Both the position numbers and the translations under genes were made by a program. From positions 2,418,001 to 2,482,000 of the forward strand of contig JBAOKB010000144.1 of NCBI GenBank assembly GCA_037044905.1: DNA of 64,000 bases, in the 5' to 3' direction. Positions 20,746 to 30,424 of the stretch are shown in pieces (position 1 is the first letter of the stretch; each line of letters opens with the position of its first letter). This stretch comes from Hortaea werneckii (taxonomy: Eukaryota; Ascomycota; Dothideomycetes; Mycosphaerellales; Teratosphaeriaceae). The notes beneath the pieces were generated by a model. It ran no database searches. It had not been told where the DNA came from and worked only from the letters and a program-made list of their open reading frames with translations.

Positions 20746-21247
20746 CCTCGGTGCGCGGGAGGTGCTAAGCAACCGGGCGGGGAGAGGCTATGAAGACACT
20801 GGATGTGCACATAGACCGGGAAGAAGATGCAATTGCTTGTTCAGCAGGTATTCTCTTTTGAGCAAAGCAGCATCTGTACTGGAAATATTGATTGAAGCTC
20901 CCTCGACGCTGAATCATCCGCCGGCTCTCGGACCATCCAAAAATCTCCCGCCGCATTGCAGTACAAGTAAATTCAAGGTCAGCCCCACCAAGAGACGCGA
21001 CAGTCACGTGTTGAGACTCGAGAGGAAATGCCTGAAATGCCCGCTGACGGAATCCCCGCAACTTTCCGAGCCTGAAGCTGCAGCTCGTCGTACTGAAGCC
21101 GTCACAGCTGGAGTGCATCTCCCCAGCCCAGCCCACCACCCGCCAGCCAGCCAGCCCTACCGCCAACTACCACCCATCCACCCACCCACCTGGTCGCCCC
21201 CCTTCGCGACCGTCCGCTCCTTGCCTTCTCTCCCTTCCCCGAAAACC
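20746..21247. promoter_or_regulatory. divergent promoter region of trpE and coiled-coil gene
   Basis: 502 bases between divergent starts. A palindromic E-box CACGTG lies at 21005-21010. I did not find a clear CPC1/Gcn4 site (TGACTCA), which would be expected for amino-acid control of trpE. The plus-strand ORF is open through this region but has no ATG before 21248. Confidence 0.4.
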
Positions 21248-23286
21248 ATGTCCACACTCACCCCCGACCCCGACCCCTCTCCCAACCCACAACCCGACAA
21301 CAGCAACACCTGGGCCTTCCCCGGCCCTAGCTCGCGCTTCCACACCCGCGAGCGCATCCGGCCCCGGCGCGAAGTGAAAAGCACCTACATCCCCATCGCG
21401 CCGAACCTCAGCACCGCGCAGCGCGCCCAACATAAACGCGCGCAATCCGCGCAGGTCGTCCCGCTCGCCAAGCGCAGTCAAGGAGGAAGAGAGCGCGGGA
21501 CCGCCTTCCCCACCCGCCAGCGAGTCGGCGGGCGGAGTCCGTATTTAGCCCGGTATTCATCGTGGACGGCGGCGAGTCGCCGAGTCTTCTCCGGAGCAGG
21601 AGGAGGACGAGTCTGGCCATGTCGAGTGCTGGGGGGGATGATGACGCCTGCGCGCCGGTCGGGCGGGGAGTGGGATAAGCGGTTGCAGGACTCGCCGTTC
21701 AGCGATTATTTCACCGACGATGCCCGGAGCGTGGATACTTCGGCCGGCAAGTCGTCAAGACATAGTGGCGTCGATGGCGGCGCCGGCGCGTGGTTGAGTG
21801 AGGAAGGGCAGGATTTGTTGGCGCGGTTGGGCAGGTTGCAGATGCGGGTGAGGCGGGCGGAGGAGGGCGAGCAGGAAGGCGTTAGGAGGGTTGTGGAGAG
21901 GAAGGTGTGGGAGGTGGAGCGGGAGTTGGAGGATTGGGATCGTCGGCCTGGATCTGCGGAATTGGAGGATTCGGGGTTTATTGATGAGGAGGGAGAGGAG
22001 ACGGGAGGGGGTTCTGAGGGTGTGGAGGGGTTGGGACTACATGGTGTCTCTGAACGTGCTGAAAATGAAGGTGTTGAGCAAGAAGACGCTTCCTCGCAGG
22101 AAGTCGATTCGGAATCGGATCTTCAGCTCTCAGAAGCACGACAGATCCTCGAGAATGTTACGAAAGCACAAGAGGAGCTTCGAAAACGGCATACCGAGCT
22201 CAGACTCCTTAATGATCAACATCTGGAGCAACTCGAAAACAACGAGACCGAGATCGAAACCTTGCGGTCCGAAAACGAAGGCCTCCGATCCGACTTGGGC
22301 TTCGACCATAGCGAGCTGCTCTTCCTCAAGCTACAGATGAAAGCAATCGAAGTCGAAGTCGAGGACCTGGACAAGCCAACCTCGCAGTCACAAAAGCTCG
22401 CCAACCATAGTCAACACGGCGAGAAGAACGCCCGACGCGGACAGATCTTGCAGGAAATGGACCAGTGGCGGAACGATTGGCAGGACGTCAATGGACGGCT
22501 CAAGCGGAGATTAAGTCGCTATGGTGTCTGGTCGGCGGATAAACGGGATCATAGTCTGGAGAAGGAACTGCAGGTTCGTGGGCAGGACTTGGGGGACTGG
22601 CAGCTTGAGACCATTAGGGAGAGGTCGGGCGGGAAAGTCGCGAGTCTGACGATCAGGCGCGTGGAACACGGCGAACAGGTGGCTGATGGAGTTGTTGAGA
22701 TCCAAGCGGGATTGGGGAAGGCAGAGCGGATAAGGGCAAGTGCCTTCGCATACGGAACAGCAGGCTTCGTCACTCCCGCTGGCGCAAGCGAGAAAGGATG
22801 TCAGACGGAGAACCAATACAATACGAATTACGTCGAGCAAGGCTCCCAAACCGATCGGACACCCCCCGTCCCGACTATCAACCAGGACATCCAGACCGAG
22901 GCGCTAAATAACAGCGATATTTCCACTTCGACAGGCCTCTCCACCTCACTCTCCCTTTCCAATCCTGCCCCATCCTACCAGGACGAAGCAACCCAGACTG
23001 ACGTTTCCCTCGCGAGTCTCCTGCCACCGCGGTATTACGCTCCTGATGCTTACGGAATCGAGCAGTCAGGGGAGGCGGTGACGGAGTTATCGCTTGTGGA
23101 TGGGGAGAATGATCCGATTCCCACTTGCTCTGTCGGTTTGGAGAAGGATGGGGAGGAGATGGACGACGAGGACGATGAGGAAGAAGAGGCGGATGAAGAG
23201 GAAGATTTGGATGAAGACGAAGCCGATCCCGCAATCTCCACCTCCTCTTCCTCTCCCTCCAACCACAACAACAACGAGATCAACGA

Positions 23287-23332
<46 letters not shown>

Positions 23333-23533
23333 TTATCCACTCCCACCCACCCTTCCGCATCCCTCGAGGAGGAGATTGCGTCTGCGTCGCTGAAACAGCA
23401 GCAAGGGCAGCAGCAGAAGCAGCAGGAACAACGAGAATACAAAAGCGCCTGGGCGGAACTATGGGAGGGACTGGGTCATTTGGCTGGAGTGGGTGGGGAT
23501 GAAGATGAAGAAGATGAGGATGAAGAGGAGTAG
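21248..23533 (+). CDS. acidic coiled-coil protein of unknown function
   Basis: Open frame of 761 residues from the ATG at 21248 (MSTLTPDPDPSPNPQP). The N-terminus is basic/Pro-rich. Around residues 290-370 there is a clear heptad-rich coiled coil (QILENVTKAQEELRKRHTEL, QLENNETEIETLRSENEGLR). A conserved-looking block follows (EMDQWRNDWQDVNGRLKRRL). The C-terminal third carries repeated QTE/QTD motifs (GCQTEN, GSQTDR, DIQTEA, ATQTDV), a Glu/Asp-rich stretch, a run of about 15 Asp, and a Gln-rich tail. Residues about 78-131 (21480-21640) read unnaturally in this frame, while the other two frames there give protein-like sequence, so compensating indels are possible. No homologue recognised. A cytoskeletal or scaffold role is only a guess from the coiled coil. 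Confidence 0.75.
23281..23331 (+). repeat. GAC/GAT trinucleotide microsatellite (poly-Asp)
   Basis: About 16 GAC/GAT codons in a row near the 3' end of the coiled-coil gene, encoding poly-aspartate. Replication slippage would change the length by whole codons without breaking the frame. Confidence 0.9.
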
Positions 23534-23641
23534 GGGTACTGACCCCCCCCCCCCCCCCCCCCCCCCCCCTCATCTCATCCCCTTTCCCCGCCTCCGTTCT
23601 GATGGAAGGGGAAGCAGCTGGACCATCCCTCCTTTTAATTT

Positions 23642-23691
<50 letters not shown>

Positions 23692-24446
23692 TTTTGATCT
23701 TTTTTTTTTTGGTGGTGCAGGCGGATGTTGATTGGGAGGGGTTTTACCCCCTTCTACTCTTTGTTTTCGAATTTTTTTTTTTTCCCCTTCAACAACCTCA
23801 AAGATACCCGATTTACTTTTCTCCTTGGTTTTTTTTGCTGGCGATTTGGTTCTGGGGTCATCTTCGGGGGTGGATATGGATTTGCTGTTGCAAGATTGGA
23901 TTTTATTTTTTGGGGGCTTTTCTCGCGGGCGAGAGAGGAGGAGTGGGATAGATGTTTGACGGGGTTGGCAGGGGGGAGGAGATGGTTGGACATACGTCGC
24001 GATTTTTTTTTTTTTTTTTCTTTTTTCTTTTTTTTTTTTTTTTTTTTTTTGAGATCTAAAGATACCTTTGTTTTGGGCACAGACTGGAAAGATTTATTGC
24101 CAAGGATACCGGTTTAGGAGGGTGGTAGTAGCAGACGGACGAATACAGAGACAGCTCGATGTTTCTTTACAGCAAGTTTTTGAGGCTCTTTTTCTTCTAC
24201 TTTTCTCTACTTCCTACTTGGGTCCTGTTCTGAGCATGATCTCTTCGCTCCCCTCCCTATGCCCCAGGGAGCTAGAGCCGAGAACGCTCATTACGTACGT
24301 GACTAGGCAGCACCAGTACCTCTTTCTTGTTACTGCATCGAATCATGAAGTTGAGCCCGGGCTTCCATGGGCCTCCCTACTCGTACACACCTCTCCCAGT
24401 CCAGCTACAGGAAGAAGAATGCCGGGCTTCGGTCGTGATGAAGACG
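23534..24446. repeat. homopolymer-rich intergenic region (C27, C49, T17, T23)
   Basis: The gap between the convergent coiled-coil and Stc1-domain genes contains uninterrupted C27 (23543-23569) and C49 (23643-23691). T10-T12 tracts lie around 23700-23790, and T17-C-T6-C-T23 at about 24003-24050. The minus strand carries the matching G49, able in principle to form G-quadruplexes. Pure tracts this long are also frequent sites of assembly error. ORFs called across the region are artefacts of the homopolymers. The right part, 24060-24446, has no clear gene. Confidence 0.85.
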
Positions 24447-25574
24447 CTATTCAGAATCCTCATCGTCAGGTTGGACCGTGATATCGTCGTCGACATCCGC
24501 ATCCAGATCCCGACTAGCAGAAGGAGCCTGGGCACGTACACTGCCTGGGATGGCCTTCAGCACCGGTCTGCTGTTCTCCGGTGTGGTGTAGACGACTTTC
24601 TTCGGCTCCTGTAACGGCGTCACCAGTTAGCATGTGAGATTCAAGTAATCCGTGAGCGAAATGCCTTACCGCTTTCACTTTGGCAAACTTGTTATCGTTT
24701 GAGGAGTCTTGGAAGACGCCCTTCTTCTCGCCACGGGAGCTGGTCGGAGTCGGGTTCGCAGAGCTCTGCGTGACGGTCGATGGAGCGCGTCCCAACGCCG
24801 TGGTGCCGACCGGACGAAAGCCCGCCAGAGCCACTCCGCCGCCTTGCGTCGAAGAGAGCGTACTCCCCGTATGACCACCAGGGCCTTTACTGCCGAGCAA
24901 GACACCGCCATTGCTCGACGTGCCGCGTGCTGTAGAGGAGTTGATGCTCAAGGTGGCATACGTCCCAGAAACGGTCCCGACCTCATCATCCGAATCGTCG
25001 CCATAGGAATCCTCGTCCTCCGAGATGGGGGAGTCGTCGTCCGAGCCGCCTGCGCCTGCCGGTTGGTTCTGGCGCTCTGCCATGCAATCCCAACAGCTCT
25101 GTCCACAGGACGACATGATTAGCGACTGACCCTTTCCAAGCGCACAATCTGTGGGACTTACCGCGCGATCCGGGTCCTTCCTTTGCTGCTTGGAGAAGTG
25201 ATCGAGTGATTTGGTGATGCCGCAGTAGTGGCATTCCATCTCGGTCCTAGGCGCGCCCGTGCAGGTCATGCAAGGAACGAACCCTTGAGTTGTGGCGTTG
25301 AAACCATATTCTTGGTGAATCTTCTTCTTGAGGTCATCGATCTGCTTGTTGGAGTAGTTACTTGGGGCCTTGAGCTTGTTGCATCGGGAGCATTTGATCC
25401 TGGTTATTGTTAGTGAGCAGGCGGTGTGGTACGATTTCAATGGGAATGAATCACTTTTCCGGCAGGGCGACGTTCCTGTTGTGATGTTAGCATTATGCGA
25501 TTGTGGACGCCGCCATAGAGTGGTGCTTACTGGATCACGGCCGTGTCGTAACCCCCAATCTGGTGACGAGGCAT
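24447..25574 (-). CDS. Stc1-domain zinc-finger protein
   Basis: Five exons (25574-25531, 25475-25455, 25399-25162, 25098-24670, 24608-24447) join in frame to 297 residues, starting MPRHQIGGYDTAVIQ. The N-terminal half has four CxxC pairs: IKCSRCNKLK, VPCMTCTG, MECHYCGITK and SCWDCMAE, with DHFSKQQRKDPDRA between the third and fourth. This is the pattern of the Stc1 domain. In Schizosaccharomyces pombe, Stc1 links the Argonaute complex to the Clr4 histone methyltransferase complex in RNAi-directed heterochromatin. Many filamentous fungi carry the domain in proteins of unknown role. The C-terminal half is disordered, with a Ser/Asp-rich patch (SDDDSPISEDEDSYGDDSDD) and a Gly/Ser/Thr-rich region. 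The domain call is strong, the RNAi role inference. Confidence 0.85.
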
Positions 25575-26804
25575 GGTGACGAATGTGGTGAGTTGTATTA
25601 TGTGGGTTGGGGCCTAGAAGGAGCTATCTATTGATCGAAGAAGGCTTTATCGGAGAAGATAGTGTTGATGGAAGAGAGAGGTTGATATCCGATTGGATCG
25701 TAAAGGTTCATATCAGTTTCTCAAGTGCGAAGAATGCAGAAACACATGCATGCACGAGCGAATGATGCGAGGATCTGGATCTGTTCCATGCGAGCGTGGA
25801 AGGATAGCGTGCTTCAGATGAAGATACACGAGGCAGGTGCGAGGCAAGGCAATCACGCGCGGAAAGAACGACCACCCGGAGAAGCCGCCTGGACGGATGG
25901 ACTGAACATTGCCATAGTGGAAGGTGAAAGCCCTTTTTGCTGTCAGAAGCAACGGATGCCTCCAGTACAGCGACAGGAATAGCAAGAGAGCCTTCTGATT
26001 TGCATGTGCCTTGCGAAGGTGTACCGAGTTCACTTGCACAGCACATAGAAACAAGGGACTCGTCCAATGATGGTCGGACCACGTGACGCCATGGTCTTGC
26101 CTTGAAGTCCAAGGGTGTCTTTTGTGTCTCATTGGGCCCTGCGAAAAAGACGAAAGAGTGTATCCTGATGGGAGACTGAGTAAAGGGACCAGTGTGTCTA
26201 CCATTCCATATTCGTCGATACCTTTTTCGCGGCACTACGACTTCACCCTCACATAAGCCGTAGGTAAAAGCAGATCTTACCGTGCATCCGCAAAATGTAA
26301 AAAAGGGGGGCTGCATACCTACCTGGGATTTGTAGGTGACCTCCTGGCGGCGATATCTTGATAGCGTCTTCCCTAAGCGCACCGCATCATTAATGCAGTC
26401 TCAGGCCGTTCAACATCGCATGTGCTGAACCTCTGATAACCGAGCCATTATTCTAAACATGAGTTGGGCGGCAGCCCACCCTGCGAATGAAGAACCTCGG
26501 AGAAAAATGAGAAATATCGAGCCTTGCCACTCTCGCTGGAAGGTCAAACCGTGTATGGTGAAATCGCGGCTGCCCTGGCATCTCGAGACTGTGAGCCGAA
26601 TCTAATGTCTGAGCTATAGTTGCGCACTATACGCAACACCAAGAAGTCTTGATTGCAAAGTCATCGTACCGCTAGACTCCATGAACTAGGAGTGAGGTGT
26701 AATCACTAAACAGACGGCCTGCTGCTCCAGTTGTTATGCCCGTCTAAACTTTTGGAAATTCCTCCCATCAAAGCAAATTGTGTCCTGGTAGGACATCTCT
26801 ATCC
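25575..26804. other. 1.2-kb intergenic region
   Basis: Upstream of the Stc1-domain gene and downstream of the Nudix gene, both minus. Minus-strand ORFs up to 224 codons occur at 25708-26382, but overlapping frames, Cys/Ser/Arg-rich content and the lack of a family signature argue against coding. Confidence 0.5.
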
Positions 26805-27372
26805 TCATGAGCGCTTGATACTGCTCCGTTCCAAGGCCTCCGTAAGCTCAGGACGCTCTTTGAGGCACTCCTTGGCCTTGGAATATGTCATCCACTGCCT
26901 CTCCCGTTTGTGCGACTCCGGCCAGCTGGCCTTCTCCTCTTTGACTTTGACCTCGTAGAAGCGGTAGCTCGCGGCAGGTGCGAGAGCGCCATACTTTTTG
27001 ATCTGCGCCTCGGTGCGCTTCTCCTCGATCTCGCCGAGGTCCTTGGTGATCTCGCTTTCGATGCCGGCTTCCTCCCAGGCTTCCCTGCACGCCGCTTCCT
27101 CTCTCGTGGCTTCGTCCGTCTCCCAGCCGCCTTTGGGCAGCACCCAGCCTTTGCGCGCCGAGCTTTGGATGAGCAGCACGTGGGCGCGATCTGGTGAGAG
27201 TGGGACCACGCCTGCGACAAGACGCTCGCCGCCTGGACCGTATCTGACCGGCACGTCAGCTTAGCCCTCACTGATAGCTATCAAGCAGGAGCAGCTACCT
27301 CTGGTTGTCTCTGCCAGTTCTGGCCTCCATCGACCGCTCAGGGGCCTGGTCTTTGTCTTTGTCCTGAGCCAT
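26805..27372 (-). CDS. Nudix hydrolase, diphosphoinositol polyphosphate phosphohydrolase-like
   Basis: Hydrolyses nucleoside-diphosphate-linked or inositol pyrophosphate substrates (Aps1/Ddp1 type). Exons 27372-27299 and 27243-26805 join to 170 residues (DNQR|YGPGGERLVAGVVP). The Nudix box is at residues 63-86: GGWETDEATREEAACREAWEEAG, with the metal-binding REAWEEAG. Between the first conserved Glu and RE there are eight residues rather than the consensus seven. I believe this occurs in related fungal DIPPs, but it should be checked. WVLPKGGWE and the C-terminal YRFYEVKVKEE and KRERQWMTYSKAKECL fit the DIPP subfamily. No targeting signal. It lies head-to-head with ATE1 across a 1-kb gap. Confidence 0.92.
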
Positions 27373-28364
27373 GGCGTGGGGGAATTTGACTCGCGCACTT
27401 GCTCAAAGAAGGGAGTAGTTGGATGTCTCGACCCAAGTTTCAATTCTTCGCGGCAGTCTTTGCGAGGAGCTGTGGCCTATTTTGTGGATGGTCACGCGAC
27501 CGCAACCGTGACGTGACAGTCTGGCCTCGAGAGTTTGACGCTCGTGAATAAAGGAGGTATTCAGACGAGGATCAGAAGACCTAAAAACGTGTTTTGCAGT
27601 CCTTCAGTCCCGCTTGCGACGGGGCTGAGGACGAGTGTCGAGCCTATGGGGATGAGAGAAGCCCGCGCTTTCAGCATGGTGGACAGTATATCGATGTGGG
27701 CGGGCAGAGGAAGTTGGGTGGAGGGCGTAGAAATAGGCTCGCTGGAAAGCCCACGTGCTCACCCGAGGCGGTGGGTTTTCCCCTACCTCCGGAGGCTCTG
27801 CTTGCTTGCTTGCGAGACTCCGAGACGACTTCCTACCTCCCGCATTCCGCTCAACACTATTTCCGCGCTGCCTTGTCTGCACGCCTGCGCCGATTTGACG
27901 TGGCATGGACTAGCTCGCAGCGCTAGGAAATCGAATCCATGGACAGCGCGAGCGAGTTTAATCTTACGTCGCTACATTACGGAGAGCTCGGTGCGGCGGC
28001 GGCGTCGGCGGCGGGTCAGTCGAAAAACGCAGCAGTCCTGTCGAGCTAGAGACTGGGGCCGAGCACGCCGAACGTCATCCGTCCCGGCTTCACTTCACTC
28101 TTGGGGGTGGGGATAGTGCGGCCTCGAGAAAGAAGGCTTTCACACGCGCTTTGCGGCTATCCGTTGCAGTCGGTGCAGAAACAGTAAATCACAGAGCGTC
28201 AAGATTGACTGCCCAACGACATCTTTCACCGTCTTCACCCGCGGCAAGCGCCAGCCGGCTCCCCGTGCAAGGACTTTTGATCCCACTTCGCCTCCGTGAC
28301 TATTACCTAGCTTTCTTCAGGTTGCAGCAACAAGCTAGCGGGACCGTTCATCACTTCGTCAGCC
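27373..28364. promoter_or_regulatory. divergent promoter region of Nudix gene and ATE1
   Basis: 992 bases between divergent starts, GC-rich, with a 193-codon ORF (27535-28116) that starts on a non-ATG codon and has no family features. I treat the region as two promoters and 5' leaders. No specific operator recognised. Confidence 0.45.
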
Positions 28365-30171
28365 ATGCAGACCAACGACCATGCATGCAACAAGCTCTCT
28401 CTCCTCACGCCCATAGGTAAGCCATCCCATGGGCCTTAGCTCAATCGTGTCTGCTTGCTCGCATATCACAAGGCGGTGGCGGGAATTCTTACCGAGTCTT
28501 TGCCCTTCGGTGTATAGCTGTTTCGTTTCAGGCCGCAAGAAATTATCAAAACACATGTGTAGTAGTCACAGGCTAAGTATTCAATTTTCTCACAGGTTAC
28601 CAGCATGGCGATTGCGGATATTGCAAAGCAGAAGACTCAAGTCAGCGCACTCCCAACTCTCGTATGCTTTTCGCATGCTGTCTCCTCCCATGCTTGCCTT
28701 TCGCCATCTTACTTACCCTTACCCTTCAGACGCATTCTGCCCTGGTTCTCTCTTATGTCCGCTGCTACATCGATCTTGGAAGCCACCTGCGATTATGTAG
28801 CTTTTCAGCTTTCTAACAATACGTGAATGCAGGTGCTTCGTACTATGCAGCTCAAAATCTCTCTGTCCGCATCACTACCAAATATTGATGGACCGAGGGT
28901 GGAGAAGATCCGGGACCATTCTCTATCTTCCAGATGCTGCACGATCATGTTGTCCGCATTACACGATCAGACTCCCTGCAGCGGACTTCAAGCCTGGGAA
29001 GGATCAGAGGCAGTCACTCAATCGATGGAATCGATACGTGCTGGGCGAGAAGTATATCAAGGAAGCCAGCATCAAGTATCCTAAGAGCAAAGCGTAAGTC
29101 AAGTATCATTTCTTCATTGTATTTGTCACTCGCTCATTGACTGCAGCGAAAAGAAGCAGGAGAACGACTTCAACCTCCTTTCCACCGTCCACGAGCCCGA
29201 GACGAATCACTGTCAAACCTGACATCCCACCCGAGCACATCTTCACCGTAACCCTGGAACCAGACGACTTCACCGAAGAGAAATTCGCCCTTTCGACAAT
29301 TACCAGCGGCACGTCCACCACGAAGGCGACGACGACATCAGCAAAGCAGGCTTCAAACGCTTCCTCTGCTCCTCGCCACTTCACCGGCACAACAGCAACG
29401 GCAGCAAGCCCCTCGGCAGCTGGCACCACTGCTACCGGCTCGACGGCCGACTGATAGCGATGTCCGTGCTCGACTTGCTCCCTCACGCCGTAAGCGGCGT
29501 CTATTTCCTCTACCATTCCGACTTCGAGAAATGGTCTTTCGGAAAGCTGAGCGCGCTGCGCGAAGCTGCGCTGGCGCTCGAGAAGGGCTATGAATTCTAC
29601 TACATGGGTTATTATATCCACGGCTGTAGGAAGATGCGGTATAAAGGCGATTACAGGCCGCAGTACGTTCTGGATCTACATGGATTCACGTGGGATCCTC
29701 TGGACGACGAGATGAGGCGGTTGATGGAGTCAAGATCGTATGCGAGTATGAGTAAGGAGAGGCAGAGGATGGCAAGTCTCGAGGGAAAGGGAAGTGGCGA
29801 TGACGAGCCCCGCGAGTAAATCTACCAAAACGGACGCGGAAGCACCCGCGGCGTCCGATGGTCCAGCTAGTATAGCGGGAGAAGATATCAAACACCCCAT
29901 CCCCCTTGAGGCCTCCTCCTCCGGCCTCTCGCTCCTCCAACTCGGCATGCCGGGGCTTACACCACTGCCTGACCTCCATCGGCAAGTCGATCTCGATACG
30001 ATGAAAGTCTACCTCGGTCCGCGCGTCGGCGTCCACGAAATGCAAGATATTGTTTCATGGCATTCCGGCACGGAGACGGAGAGTGGGAGTATCAAGGGCG
30101 CCATCGCCGAGTATGCGAGCGCTGTCGGGCCTGAGATCGCGAAGGAGGTCGTGTGTGATTTTAGTCGGTAG
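28365..30171 (+). CDS. ATE1: arginyl-tRNA--protein transferase, interrupted by about four frameshifts
   Basis: ATE1 transfers Arg from Arg-tRNA to N-terminal Asp/Glu of proteins, making N-degrons. Exons: 28365-28416, 28596-28661, 28833-29093, 29147-30171. The N-terminal domain has CGYCKAEDSS, RGWRRSGTILYLPD and SCCPHYTIRL (the four-Cys catalytic/cluster region). The C-terminal domain has FTVTLEPDDFTEEKFAL, GFKRFLCSSPLHR, GSWHHCYRLDGRLIAMSVLDLLPH, and GVYFLYHSDFEKWSFGKLSALREA, ending in EMQDIVSWHSG. The frame changes at about 28868-28874 (-1), 29205-29222 (+1), 29296-29300 (-1, T-run) and 29790-29815 (+1). Net change is zero and total length gives 467 residues. GT-AG introns do not explain these breaks. 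Likely indel errors, possibly a pseudogene. Confidence 0.9.
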
Positions 30172-30424
30172 TTATGTACGGCACAAGAGTTTAATGAAGA
30201 TGTGCTGCTATATTACGACCTGCGCAGTCATTCAATCAATTCCCATCGCATTCGAAGAGCTGCCTCTTCTATTTCCTTAGTGACTAATGTTCAGCCCTTG
30301 ATAATGTACTATATACTTCCCCGCTGGTATGTCATGTGGCGTGAGTTGTCCAGAGGCCCTTTCCACCTGCTGATCACACCAACCCTCGCTCTATACCTGC
30401 AGAACTTTGCATCAAATTTGGTTC

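Noticed and set aside
23493..24117. Pro- and Phe-rich ORFs across the homopolymer island
   Set aside because: Direct translations of poly-C and poly-T, not genes.
25708..26382. 224-codon minus-strand ORF
   Set aside because: No family signature, an overlapping ORF in another frame, and a position in the promoter of the Stc1-domain gene.
27535..28116. 193-codon plus-strand ORF
   Set aside because: Non-ATG start and low-information Arg/Ser/Pro-rich sequence in a divergent promoter.
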